This document shows positions 30,336 to 43,266 of a stretch of 64,000 nucleotides of DNA, in pieces. The number at the start of each line of letters is the position of its first letter. Position 1 is the first letter of the stretch. The stretch is taken from the NCBI RefSeq assembly GCF_040954645.1, contig NC_092807.1, forward strand, positions 77,392,021 through 77,456,020, given 5' to 3'. Both the position numbers and the translations under genes were made by a program. This DNA is from Diabrotica undecimpunctata. Lineage: Eukaryota; Arthropoda; Insecta; Coleoptera; Chrysomelidae. Below the pieces are notes generated by a model, which had not been told where the DNA came from, made no database searches, and saw nothing but the letters and a program-made list of their open reading frames with translations.

Positions 30336-31380
30336 ATGGTTAGATTAACGGAAATGCATAAAATAACAGTTTTACAAATGATTGGTTACGGAGATAACAC
30401 CCGAACACAACAGGAAGTAACTCGCCTATTTCATGAGAAATTTCCTAATTTACCGCCTATATCTCAAGGAACAATAAGTAAAATAGAGAAGCAATTTCGC
30501 GAGTTTGGTCATGTAAGGCAGATAAAAAAAGCAGCTGCCAATGCACTGAGTGATGAACTCAAATTAGATGTGTTGCTTGAGTTTCAGGAAAATCCACATA
30601 CATCGAGTAGACAGGCATCCACTACATTCAATGCTAGCCATACATCGATAGTAAACATAAGAAAATAAATTGCATACCTATAAGATGATACCTACTCAGG
30701 AGCTCATGGAAGACGATTTTGATAGGAGAACTTTTTTTTGTGAGCAAATGATGGACATATTGGATAACAATATTATCCAATTAGAATACGTTATGTTTTC
30801 TGATGCGTGTACTTTTTCACTTAACGGTCATGCTAATCGGCAAAATTGCCGCTACTGGGCCACGGAAAATCCTCAATGGATGAGAGAAGAACACACTCAA
30901 TACCCTCAAAAGGTTAATGTTTGGGCAGGGATTGTAGGAAACAATATCATTGGTCCCTTTTTCATTGAGGGCAACTTGAATGGCAACAATTATTTGGCAG
31001 TACTTCAAAATAATGTCATTCCAACGTTGGCAAATTTATATCCTGATCCAGGAAACCCTCAAGTTCCAGCGAATACGATATGGTTTCAGCAGGATGGAGC
31101 ACCACCACATTACCAACTTAATGTCCGGCAGTACCTCGATACAATATTTTCCAATCGGTGGATAGGGAGGCGAGGATCGATTGAATCGCCAGCGCGATCA
31201 CCTGATCTTACATTATTAGATTTCTTTTTATGGGGATATGTGAAGAGCCATGTGTACAAAACTAAACCTTCTGATTTAAATGACCTAAAAGAACGAATAA
31301 CGCTTGCGATTAGGTCGATCACGCCTGTTATGTTAAATAATGTTAGAAGACAGTTTTATTTGAGATTAGGATGTTGCTAA
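30336..31380 (+). pseudogene. Tc1/mariner-superfamily transposase, DD41D spacing, one frameshift
   Basis: The first frame (30336-30668, 110 codons) is a helix-turn-helix DNA-binding region (TRTQQEVTRLFHEKFP, ISQGTISKIEKQF). The second (30670-31380, 236 codons) has VMFSDACTFSLNG, RYWATENPQW, VWAGIVGNNIIGP, WFQQDGAPPHY and SPDLTLLDFFLWGY. There are 41 residues between the second and third Asp. A single frameshift near 30668 is the only visible break, so the copy died recently. It is related to the 25-kb copy but clearly different. Confidence 0.85.
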
Positions 31381-31904
<524 letters not shown>

Positions 31905-31968
31905 TAATAAAGTTTTATTTTGAGGTTGCAGTCATTAATAGGGCAGGAAAGTGAAACTCTTTGTTCTT

Positions 31969-32009
31969 ATATCAAGCTTTCGCAAAATTTATTTGCTTCT
32001 TCAGGATAT
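31969..32009 (-). ncRNA. Hammerhead-ribozyme-like motif (left arm)
   Basis: Minus strand: ATATC, CTGAAGA, extra A, helix II GCAAA/TTTGC, GAAA, GCTT, GATAT. ATATC/GATAT form helix I of five pairs, and AGCT is a minimal palindromic helix III. Predicted cleavage falls after GCTT. Confidence 0.55.
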
Positions 32010-32375
32010 GCTAAAATATGGTATCAGTAAATACAATGAAATAAGAATTAAATAACATTATATAAAACTAGTATAAAAACCTAGAACATGAGGTTAATCC
32101 ATTAAATTTTTAAATTGACAAAACATTAAAACTTAACTTATTAAAATTATATATTTATGTAAGTAAAATATTTTAATTTTATTTAATTTTGTATAAATTA
32201 ATTATGACATTGATTATTATATTGATGTTTGATTTATGTCAGAAAGACACTCGTTTCTGTTTATTATATTTTTTGTTGTTGATAACTAGCTCTTGATTGT
32301 TATTATGGTTACGTACAAAGTGGCGCCAAATATGAATATTTAAATTTTTTGAAATTATAGTATTTATAGTCAGAT

Positions 32376-32388
<13 letters not shown>

Positions 32389-32427
<39 letters not shown>

Positions 32428-32439
32428 TTATATATATAT
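32389..32439. repeat. (TA)n microsatellite, interrupted
   Basis: About 50 bp of TA with TTTA interruptions at the inner edge of the left PLE arm. Confidence 0.9.
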
Positions 32440-33850
32440 TGTTATGATATGTAAAATCGAGAAAAATATTGGTTTGTTTAAAAATATTTCAAAGTTCAAA
32501 AACATTAAAATAATTCAGATAAGTAGGATAATATCCAACAAACATTTCGGAGAAGGAAAGTTATTAAATCCTTGAATTACCTGTACCAAACAAAATGTAA
32601 GAAATGTAAGCTTTACATCAATCATTTCTTTGTTAAACTTGAGTGACCCGCATAAGTTTAAGTGAAAGCCAAAGAATTGAACGGGGTTTTTCAAAATCCA
32701 TTAATGCAGTGATTAAAGACAATAGAAGGGATTATAGAAAGAGGTTTTTGTTAGTTTTTAAGATTTATAGAAAAATATTATTTGTAAATAAGTTTTAGGA
32801 AATTTATAATTATAGGTAAAAATTTGTTTGTTATCGAAATGAAGAAATGGGGGAATTGTGACGAGTTGTGATTGGCGGAGATTGAAAAAGGTGGGATAAG
32901 TGTGTGGGAGAAAGTTTAGCGAGATTGAGGAGAGAGAAAAGATAGCAGTCAGTTGGTTTTCCAAATCTGTAAGAGGAACAAGGATTGTTCTCTGTCGGTT
33001 CCTGAGAAGTAGCAAGCAGTAGTGTTGAATGTTAGTGAGTTTTTGTGGAGTTAGTGTATCTGACAGAAGCTGGAGCAGCAAAATATTGTAAGTCATATTT
33101 TCCTACTTATATTCCAAGAGTCACTGTTCAGGCCAACGAGAGATTCAGTTTATCGTAAAGAGAAGATATTCCAAGAGTCATTTTTCACTCGGGCCAACGA
33201 GAGATTCAGTTTATCGAGAGGAGAAAGGCTATCATAATTTGAATGATTTGTGCTTTTGAAGGAGATCATTAAGGACGATATACTTGCAACAATCTGTTGT
33301 ACGATTGCTGATTACATAGGGAGCGGTTGAGAGGAGATAATATAGTCTACAAGGAACAAGGATTTGGACCACTCATCATCAGAGAGAGATATTTTGTTTC
33401 TGCAGTTTTTTTTTCTTATATTGATAACACAATTTTTACACGTAATTTGGAAAGGATATAAATATTTTGATTAGGAGAGTTAGAATAGTTTGGGATTTCG
33501 AGATTTCAATTAATATTGTTTGTACCATTAATTTTGATTGTTCACGTACGGAGAACAAAATTGTGAGAATCCTTATATGAGATTTGTTTATTGAAAACTT
33601 TTGAGTGTGAATTATTTCATTATTTTTATTTCAATATATAGTGTTAGATCATATGTGTTTTTTATTATTCCGGTATTCTCTGGACCTTACCTTTCACATG
33701 TAATAGCATAGATATTGAAGCACGAATTTAACCCTGAGATAAAAGAATTAAAATTGTGATAGAGTAATAATCATATCATTTAAATAATTTTAATTAATCA
33801 AAAAAATTAATTAGCTAATTATTGCTTGGCGCACCTAGACTTTAAATATC

Positions 33851-33852
<2 letters not shown>
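32440..33852 (+). repeat. Putative solo LTR or LTR-like block
   Basis: Begins TGTTATGATATG and ends ATATCACA, an imperfect TG...CA inverted terminus, between two (TA)n tracts. A ~62-bp tandem duplication near 33110-33220 contains GGCCAACGAGAGATTCAG twice. No ORF is convincing. Classification rests on ends and size only. Confidence 0.35.

Positions 33853-33856
<4 letters not shown>

Positions 33857-33922
<66 letters not shown>
33857..33922. repeat. (TA)n microsatellite
   Basis: About 66 bp at the inner edge of the right PLE arm. Confidence 0.95.
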
Positions 33923-33928
<6 letters not shown>

Positions 33929-34155
33929 ATATAATAATCAATATAATAATCAATGTCATAATGAATTTATACAAAATTAAATAAAATTAAAATATTGTAC
34001 TTACATAAATATATAATTTTAATAAGTTAAGTGTTTTAATGTTTTGTCAATTTAAAAATTTAATGGATTAACCTCATGTTGTAGGTTTTTATACTAGTTT
34101 TATACAATGTTATTTAATTCTAATTTCATTGTATTTACTGATACCATATTTTAGG

Positions 34156-34196
34156 ATATCCTGAAGAAGCAAATAAATTTTGCGAAAGCTTGATAT
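34156..34196 (+). ncRNA. Hammerhead-ribozyme-like motif (right arm)
   Basis: Plus strand: ATATC (34156-34160), CTGAAGA, extra A, GCAAA/TTTGC helix II, GAAA (34184-34187), GCTT, GATAT (34192-34196). Helix I pairs perfectly over five bases. Same family as the motif at 31969. Confidence 0.6.
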
Positions 34197-34288
34197 AAGA
34201 ACAAAGAGTTTCACTTTCCTGCCCTATTAATGACTGCAACCTCAAGATAAAACTTTATTTTACATAACGTGTCAGTCAATAATACCTT

Positions 34289-34293
<5 letters not shown>

Positions 34294-34372
<79 letters not shown>
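34294..34372. repeat. (TA)n microsatellite
   Basis: About 79 bp separating the PLE end from a truncated transposase. Confidence 0.95.
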
Positions 34373-34375
<3 letters not shown>

Positions 34376-34380
34376 ATAAT

Positions 34381-35163
34381 TTAACATGTTTGAAAACTAA
34401 AGTTCATCTGACTATGGTAATCACCAGTTTTTAAATTTGATTTAAATTTTAAGTAGGAATTTTTTATGAACCCAATTTCTCCTCCTGCATGAACTATTAT
34501 TAACCTCTGTCCTTTAGAGATAGGCTTACGCAAACGATCGTGAGAATCATCATTGAAACTTTTATTGAATGTGTGACAAGAGTGGATGTATGTTTCGTCC
34601 ATGTATACTATAGGACGATTTTCGTTTCTGTACCTCTTAATACTTCGCAAAAAAGCTATCCTTTTTTGTTGGATGTCAGGTTTTTCCATAAGCAATTTTT
34701 TCTTTGTCTGAGTTTTTCGCCAACGGAAACCAATTTTATGTAATACTCTTCGTAAAGTTTCATACGATCCTGTGTAATTAATTTCATTGACAAATTTCCT
34801 GTGTATGCCTTTCAACGTAGGAACTTTTTTTTCGTGGACGTGAAAATTTATTACAAATCTCCAAAGAATTTCCTTATCCATATTATCCAACTTAGTTTTG
34901 GTCGCACTTTTTTGTCTTTTAATATTAGGTGTATGAAACGAATCACTTTCACCATCTTCAACTGATCTCATTTCCTTTTAAATTTGCTTTACAGAACCAA
35001 CACTAACACCAGTTGCGCGCGAAACACGTTCTTGAATTTTCGTTAGTTCTATTATCGGATGTTTAGCCTCCGCTTCTCGTTTCATAAAATATATCACATT
35101 TGCTATAATTTCACGAGATTGACCACTCAAAACTTTACGATGAACTTTTGATTTAAATTCCAT
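34381..35163 (-). pseudogene. IS630-related DDE transposase, N-terminal half only
   Basis: Two adjoining frames. 35163-34978 encodes a helix-rich start (VLSGQSREIIANVIYFMKRE, RVSRATGVSVGSVKQI). 34971-34381 encodes a second DNA-binding part (SYETLRRVLHKIGFRWRKTQ) and the first catalytic Asp in IVYMDETYIHSCHT, then RLIIVHAGGEIGF and TGDYHSQMN. A stop at ~34980 splits them, and the gene ends at the (TA)n tract before the second Asp. It belongs to the same family as the genes at 56.5 and 63.1 kb. Confidence 0.75.
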
Positions 35164-35334
35164 TGTAACGGAACCGGATTAATAAGTCCTCCACCAGTGT
35201 AATTGATATGCGTCTGATCTGTTTGCTTCTGCTAACAAAATGGAACTGAGTATATTCGGGCTACTGACGGATCCTCCCCTCTAAATTTATATTCTTGTCA
35301 AAACTCAGAGACATTGCAATTCTTGACGAGCTAG

Positions 35335-36014
35335 TAATGTAGTGCCTATAAGCCCCCTTTTTTTTAAGTTTTATGTTTATTTTGTCCTGTTAATTGTGTT
35401 CTGTTTGTCCCTAATTGTGTTTTAATTTATTATTTTAACATTTGACATCACAATTCTCTGCCTAGCAGAAATTAAATCCTTTTATTCAAAGGTTGATAAT
35501 TACAAGTCAAAGAAATTGCACACCCACAAACTAGTACAAGTACTTTCATTCATTGTCATATAACTGTTCTCTTTCTGTATAAAAATTTTCAATAATTTAA
35601 CACACATTTCAAAATATATCTCTTTAATAAATATAAATAACTTTAATAATTTAAATCATATAAAACATCACATTTTCTTTCAACAAACAATAACATATAC
35701 CTTACTCCTATATCATCTGTTAACATCCCTCCCCTCAAGAAACTTCCTCCTAAGTTGTCAGACAGCTACAACATTGACCGAAGATCACTCATTATCAGTA
35801 ATAAGGGATAGTTTGAACTATATATCACCAATCACTATATAAAAACTCTTGTACCGGAATGTAAGTAGTATTTTGTTTATTTCTAATTTATTACAATTCA
35901 ACAGGTTTTTTTTCTCTTACCAATTTGTGGGTTGTTACTTTGTCTGCTAAAGCAATTTTATGCATATTAATAAACACAGACATGTAATATTGGCATAATT
36001 ACTAAAAACTTTTT

Positions 36015-36017
<3 letters not shown>
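35335..36017 (-). repeat. ~0.7-kb dispersed repeat, copy 2 (inverted)
   Basis: Reverse complement of 23093-23790. Its internal end also meets a (TA)n tract at the identical position (...ACTTTTTTGATATATA). The beginning of the LTR-like part is TGTTAACA at ~35724 on the minus strand. The five bases TTACT follow the shared end in both copies. Confidence 0.7.

Positions 36018-36086
<69 letters not shown>
36018..36086. repeat. (TA)n microsatellite
   Basis: About 69 bp between repeat copy 2 and the next LTR-like block. Confidence 0.95.
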
Positions 36087-38060
<1,974 letters not shown>

Positions 38061-38639
38061 GGTGAATTAAACAAGGTCTATTACGAGATAATTATTAATA
38101 ATTAAATTAATTTCAGCTATATTTCCTTCAGTAGCCCTCGTAAGATAAATGAAGTTTCTCATAGGTGCAAATAATCATCAAATTTTAAATGGTTGCAATA
38201 AACAATCAAAACAATGTACAGTATAAGGATGTTAAAGTTACCAGTGGATATGATAACATGGCAACGTAAGACTCCACATGAAGTTGCTGGTCCTGAGACG
38301 AAGTGTCTACGAGGACTTGATGATAGCAACTGATTTCAATGACAAAATTGACATCTTAGGACGGAAGTCCGAACAAAGCAGTCAGTGTAACTTAATGTCT
38401 GTGTCTAAATATGACAGAAGCCAGCAATATTTAAAAATAGAATAAGTTAAAATTAAAATAATATAACAGTAGCAACCATCAATGTTGTAGTTTTAAATTG
38501 TGAATTTGTCCTGAATTTATTTAAGAACATGGAGAAAAGTGTTTTATTGATTAATATATGTGGAATGAATTGTGGTGAAGAATTGTGTGGGTACTGATAT
38601 AGGCTGTATAGGCAACCGACTATACATAGGTTTGATAAA

Positions 38640-39680
38640 TTGGTGTGAAATCAGGATTCTAATAAAAGGCCCTTTATGTTTTGCAACATTTGGTACCTGG
38701 AAATGCAAAATAGACATATGTGGGAAGTTGGATACTTGATACTTTATTGTTGATGGGTGAAATAGGAAATAATATTTTTGAAAATGCTATTAAGTGAATA
38801 TAATAAAATACTTTTGTAATGTAGTGTTCATGTGGTATATAACTTATAACTTAAGCATAGAAGGCCCTGTATGTTAAAAACAACATTTGGTAGCTGGTAA
38901 ATATAATAGAATTCTTAAGTTACAAGTTCATGAACATAAATATCTGATTATGTGTTACCGGATAAAGTTGGTTAGTTGTTTTGTTGATGTTAACAACTAT
39001 ATGAGACAAACAGAAATTGATGGTTGACACGTGGTTTTGTAATATGTTGATCATACATTACTTAGCTTATAACTTAAGAAGAAGGGGCCCTATCTGTTAT
39101 AAAGCAATACTAGGTACATGAGAAATATAAAAAGGATAAGTTATAAGTGCATGAGCTTAAAGTGGGTAAATAAAGTTAATAAACTATTGTTGTATATTGA
39201 CAAGATATGTAAGAACTGCAAAAATAGAATGTTTGTAGGTGGCTCTGTTAAATTTAAGTAAAAAAGAGAAAATGTGTAATTTTAAAAGTTGTGAGAAGAG
39301 GAAAGACTCTACAGGAGGCTGGGGTCTCCAGAGATCCGAAACCAAATCCTGAGGGAGCTATATGGATAAGTAAAATAAGATGAGGGATGGAAAAGGATAA
39401 AAAGGTGATGATCTTGTTTACAACAGATATATGAGTGGTTTTGTAATAGGTAGACTCAACTTATAACTTAAGGAAAATAAGCCCTATCTGTTATAAAACA
39501 ACACTAGGTACATGAGAAATATAAAAAGGATAAGTTATAAGTTCTAGATAAGTTGATAGACTATTGGTGTATGTTGACCAGATGTGTAAGAACTGCAAAC
39601 GTAGAATTGTTGTGGTGACACTGTTAAATTTGAGTAAAAAAGAAAAATGTGATGTTTTAAAATGTTGTGAGGAGAGGAAG
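38640..39680. repeat. Degenerate tandem repeats in the PLE 3' region
   Basis: Cores such as CTTATAACTTAAG followed by GGCCCTATCTGTTATAAA and ACTAGGTACATGAGAAATAT recur near 38843, 39067 and 39457, with a weaker unit near 38660. Spacing is 220-390 bp. No coding potential. The rest of 38058-39887 shows nothing else. Confidence 0.6.
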
Positions 39681-39887
39681 TTGTGAGAAGATAAGTTGTG
39701 TCGAAAAGAAGCATGGAAAACATTAGATGTAGGATCCTGAAATTTAGGTTAAATAGAAAGGAGTGGGGAAAGATAGAGAGTTTGATGTATTGAAAGAGGT
39801 TTTGGAGTGAACTAAGGAAGATGAATAGTTGAAGAACGAATAATGATAAATGTAAATTTTATTGTAGAAGTAAATTAATAATATGGG

Positions 39888-40802
39888 TTATGAGAATAAT
39901 TTGCGATGGAGTGGGAGGAAGTCTTGATTGAATGAGACATGGCGATTAACACAATTTGGACTTTTTTGTTTTTCTTTAATGATTTCAAGGTCTTCGTATA
40001 GGTCTGGTTTGAGAAAGTTTTTTTTGGGGATATTGTGGATATGTGATACGTCTTCTGGGATATTGAGGGTGTGGTTATGTTCTTTTAGATGTTGAGAGAA
40101 AGTGGAGGTGTTTTCTCTTTTTGTGTGCTGTAGAGAGCGGGAAGACAATGATCTACATGTTCTTCCTATGTAGGTGGCATCACAATTTGAACATTTTAGT
40201 CTATAAACACTACTACGGTTCATATAATTGATGGGATCTTTAGAATTAAATATGTATTGACCCAAATTATTGGGTATTTTAAAAGAAACGTGGATATTTT
40301 CAACCGAACGTTTGATGAGATTTCGAATATCTCCAGAAAGACTCTCGTGATGGTATGGAAGCGAAACATAATTGGGTTTGGTGGTAAGGTCTCTGGGGAA
40401 CGCAGTCTCCTGCAGGGTTTTAAGGCGTCTTCTATGGATGAGTTTGTTGATGATGTTGTGATCATATTCATTATTTACTGCTATTTGTCTGAGAATGTTA
40501 AATTCTTTTTTGTAGTTTGAATGAGAAAGTGGAATGGTTTCTAGGCGATGGATGTAACTATGAAAAGCTGCGTATTTGTGTGATATAGGGTGGTTAGATG
40601 AGAAGGGTATTACATGGTCGGTCTGTGTGGGTTTCCTATAGATACTGAAGTCGAGGTGGTCATTTAATCTGGTAATGATGAGGTCGAGAAAATTGATTGA
40701 CATGGACGATTCTAGTTCCATGGTGAACTTGATATTGGGGTGATTTTGGTTTATTTTAGAAAGTAATAGTTCAGCTGAATTAGAGTTACCTGAAATGAAG
40801 AC
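39888..40802 (-). CDS. PLE reverse transcriptase C-terminus and GIY-YIG endonuclease
   Basis: About 303 codons ending at 39888. It carries the RT thumb region (FTMELESSMSINFLDLIITR, FSIYRKPTQTDHVI), a connector, and the nuclease signature VYRLKCSNCDATYIGRTCRSL near residue 205, with HTKRE...FSQHLKEHNH downstream. The reading is intact and joins across the nested insertion to the catalytic part at 47.8-48.3 kb. The first few codons after 40802 belong to the duplicated target. Confidence 0.85.
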   Translation of the reverse strand, partial: VFISGNSNSAELLLSKINQNHPNIKFTMELESSMSINFLDLIITRLNDHLDFSIYRKPTQTDHVIPFSSNHPISHKYAAFHSYIHRLETIPLSHSNYKKEFNILRQIAVNNEYDHNIINKLIHRRRLKTLQETAFPRDLTTKPNYVSLPYHHESLSGDIRNLIKRSVENIHVSFKIPNNLGQYIFNSKDPINYMNRSSVYRLKCSNCDATYIGRTCRSLSSRSLQHTKRENTSTFSQHLKEHNHTLNIPEDVSHIHNIPKKNFLKPDLYEDLEIIKEKQKSPNCVNRHVSFNQDFLPLHRKLFS

Positions 40803-40859
40803 ATCCACAGCATCTTAAGACCAAAGTATACAATCAATGCGTACTCCCTGTTCTCACTT

Positions 40860-41493
40860 TGTAACGATGAGTCCAAGCCATCACCGTTAAACCAGCGTGC
40901 GCGCGAACCAACCCATGAAGTAGGAATGTATCGACAGCAGAAAGGGCAAAACTAATTACCAAGCTCCGCTATATAAACCGCAACATTTCCTGATAGAGAG
41001 AGAATCGACAGGTGTTGACTGAAGGTTCTCTTCTTCCCTACCCCGGCTTGTGGACGTGTTGAGTTCACAAGTTGTTCCGTCCCATACCGCCGTTACCCGA
41101 AGAGCGTGTTGAGCTCTTCACTACCCGTACTCTGAAGCAGTCGTGTTGAGACTGTCGAGGAGTGTCCTATTAACCCGAATCACTTAAGGGACGTGTTGAG
41201 TTCCTTTCCTTTCTTTGTACCTATCGTCCGCTGTTATTAAATCGATACAACGTTCCCGTAAAATTTCAAATACACACTCGCTTGCCGATAAGACTAATTT
41301 CATATGACAAGGTCAAACTTAATTTGAATAAATAGGCCAGGTACTGAGAAGACTAAACCAAATTGTAAATATGTACATAAGATTTTTGTCAATTTAATTT
41401 AAGGAAGGCAATAAAGTTTTATTTTTATTTTGAACTCTGTCTCTGACTGTCTAAAAGCTACCCGGATAGTGACTCCCACGAGAGGACATCACA
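40860..41493 (+). repeat. 5' LTR of the Gypsy element
   Basis: 634 bp, TGTAACGATG...GGACATCACA. It contains GCTATATAAACC (TATA box) at ~40968 and several GTGTTGAG repeats. AATAAAGTTTT near 41410 is a likely polyadenylation signal. Confidence 0.93.
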
Positions 41494-41495
41494 AA

Positions 41496-41509
41496 TGGCG
41501 CCCGAGCAG
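41496..41509 (+). promoter_or_regulatory. Primer-binding site of the Gypsy element
   Basis: TGGCGCCCGAGCAG starts two bases after the LTR end, the usual place and form of a Gypsy tRNA primer-binding site. The tRNA species is not assigned. Confidence 0.7.
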
Positions 41510-41617
41510 AAAAATACGTTTTAAACAATAATACCGACCGAATTCCGAATTTTATTTTCATGAGACAGTACTACATTTCAAATTTTAATCAAATACAGGG
41601 TGATTCACAGTTCAAAA

Positions 41618-42574
41618 ATGACAGACGCTCCGGAAACGTCGAAGGTTAGTTGGGTGTACCTATTAAAGAAAGACGAACTTATAGCCGAATTAACAAACAG
41701 AGAACAGCCGACGGAAGGGAATTTCAGCGAACCAAGAGCGAAATTAGTTGCGATCATCAAGGCACCAACTCAAAAAGGCCAAAACCCAGAGGAAATAGAA
41801 GAAAACCAGATGGAAGACAGACAAAGAAAGATGGAAATAGTACGCAAATGGGGGTTACACTTTGACGGTTCAAGAGACCCAATAGAATTCATAGAACGGT
41901 TGAAAGAACTCCAGACAGCTTACGGCCTACAAGACACCCACGTTTTACAAGCTCTACCAGAAACATTAAACGGGAAAGCATTACTATGGTACAGAAACAA
42001 TAATAAATATTGGAACGAATTAAAAGACTTCGAACAAGATTTCCGCAATTTCTTCGTTTCCTCCGTTCTCACGCAATCTCTGGAAGCTCAAATCCGGAAC
42101 CGACTCCAACGAAACAACGAAGGTGTAAAAGACTACATCATTGATATACAAACAATGATCAGAAGACATGGTGAATTCAATCACCAAGAAGAACTAAACA
42201 GGATATACACCAATATGAACCCGAAATACAAGTTGTATATAAAGAGGCAAGACGTATCGTCAACACAGGACATCATCAGACTAGCGGAAGAATATGATAT
42301 GGTCCAAAAAGAAATATATAACAGAAACAATACAAGGTGTGACTGGACACAGGCAAATAGTCGTAATAACAAAATACAGAATTTCGACAGACAGACTTGT
42401 TGTTGGAAATGCGGCCGCAGAGGCCACAATAGAAGAAACTGCAGAGCTATCGCTGTACTCTTCTGCAGCCATTGCGGAACCCGAGGAACAACTTCCAATA
42501 ACTGCCAATGTAGAAGCCGACCGGAAAACTCTAACAGGACTGGACAAGAAGGAGGCAACCCAGTCAGCATTTAG
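41618..42574 (+). CDS. Gypsy Gag (capsid-nucleocapsid) protein
   Basis: About 318 codons from the MTDAPETSK start; an earlier ATG at 41600 is in frame. The N-terminus has a SAP-like LLKKDELIAELTNRE. The capsid part includes WGLHFDGSRDPIEFIERL, ALPETLNGKALLWYRN and QIRNRLQRNNEGVKDYIID. It ends in two zinc knuckles, CWKCGRRGHNRRNC and CSHCGTRGTTSNNC, the second imperfect. The frame is intact. Protease coding overlaps it in another frame. Confidence 0.88.
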   Translation: MTDAPETSKVSWVYLLKKDELIAELTNREQPTEGNFSEPRAKLVAIIKAPTQKGQNPEEIEENQMEDRQRKMEIVRKWGLHFDGSRDPIEFIERLKELQTAYGLQDTHVLQALPETLNGKALLWYRNNNKYWNELKDFEQDFRNFFVSSVLTQSLEAQIRNRLQRNNEGVKDYIIDIQTMIRRHGEFNHQEELNRIYTNMNPKYKLYIKRQDVSSTQDIIRLAEEYDMVQKEIYNRNNTRCDWTQANSRNNKIQNFDRQTCCWKCGRRGHNRRNCRAIAVLFCSHCGTRGTTSNNCQCRSRPENSNRTGQEGGNPVSI

Positions 42575-42630
42575 AGTCCTCTCTAACAACCTCCAGCTAC
42601 GCACACTATACAGATCAACGACCCCACACA

Positions 42631-43266
42631 ACGATAACGTTCAGCAACGGTAAAAAGTTAAGAGCACTAATAGATACAGGAGCCCAAAATTCGTTTATAG
42701 GACAAAAAGGTAAAAAAATATTGGAACAATGTGGAACAAAAAGCGACAGAAAAGCTTTAAAGATCACGCTGGCAGATGGAAAAACCAGCAACATAGAAAT
42801 CTGTTTTACAGCAAAATGTTCCATAGACAACGTTTGGAGAAAAGCCAAGCTACATTTTTTACCAAACCTAGCTTCAGAAGTAGTACTGGGAATGCATGAA
42901 ATAACAAGATGGGGCCTTGATTTATCAAACATCTTAAATAGAAATCGCGTAAGAAGGAGAGAACAATACCCAACCAGGACAGAACACGGATCCAGATCGT
43001 ACGATGCAGACAATAACCGAATACCGACCAATTCCAGGGTCAACGAAACACCAACCGCAAGATATCCGCTCCAACAGAGAAGCAAAATATATAACAAAAC
43101 GACCTACCGACTACCGACCGATACCGCGGTCGAAGACCAGACCGAAAATATACCGACTACCGACCGATACCGCGGTCGACAACCAGACCGAAGATATACC
43201 GAACTACCGACCGATACCGCGGCCGACGACCAGACCGAAGATATTCCGTCATACATACCGGAATGA
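42631..43266 (+). CDS. Gypsy protease and variable linker
   Basis: The open frame includes the aspartic protease site ALIDTGAQNSFIGQKG at ~42655-42700 and the second strand VVLGMHEITRWGLDL. It then runs through a repeat-rich hydrophilic linker to TGA 43264-43266, which overlaps the ATG (43263) of the pol ORF. No clear ATG starts it, so it is probably expressed by frameshifting from gag. The overlap suggests a second recoding event or a mutation. Confidence 0.75.
   Translation, partial: TITFSNGKKLRALIDTGAQNSFIGQKGKKILEQCGTKSDRKALKITLADGKTSNIEICFTAKCSIDNVWRKAKLHFLPNLASEVVLGMHEITRWGLDLSNILNRNRVRRREQYPTRTEHGSRSYDADNNRIPTNSRVNETPTARYPLQQRSKIYNKTTYRLPTDTAVEDQTENIPTTDRYRGRQPDRRYTELPTDTAADDQTEDIPSYIPE
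43105..43255 (+). repeat. Three tandem ~45-50-bp repeats in the protease-RT linker
   Basis: CGACCGATACCGCGGTCGA-type units followed by CCAGACCGAAGATATACCG occur three times. Translated, they give repeated PTDTAV(E/D)xQTE peptides. This looks like a minisatellite expansion in a tolerant linker. Confidence 0.8.

Noticed and set aside
38095..38150. Hammerhead motif in the 3' region of the split PLE
   Set aside because: CTGAAGG and CTGAAA occur on the minus strand but no helix II hairpin forms between them.
42181..43097. Minus-strand ORFs opposite the Gypsy gag and protease
   Set aside because: They are antisense shadows of the plus-strand coding frames.
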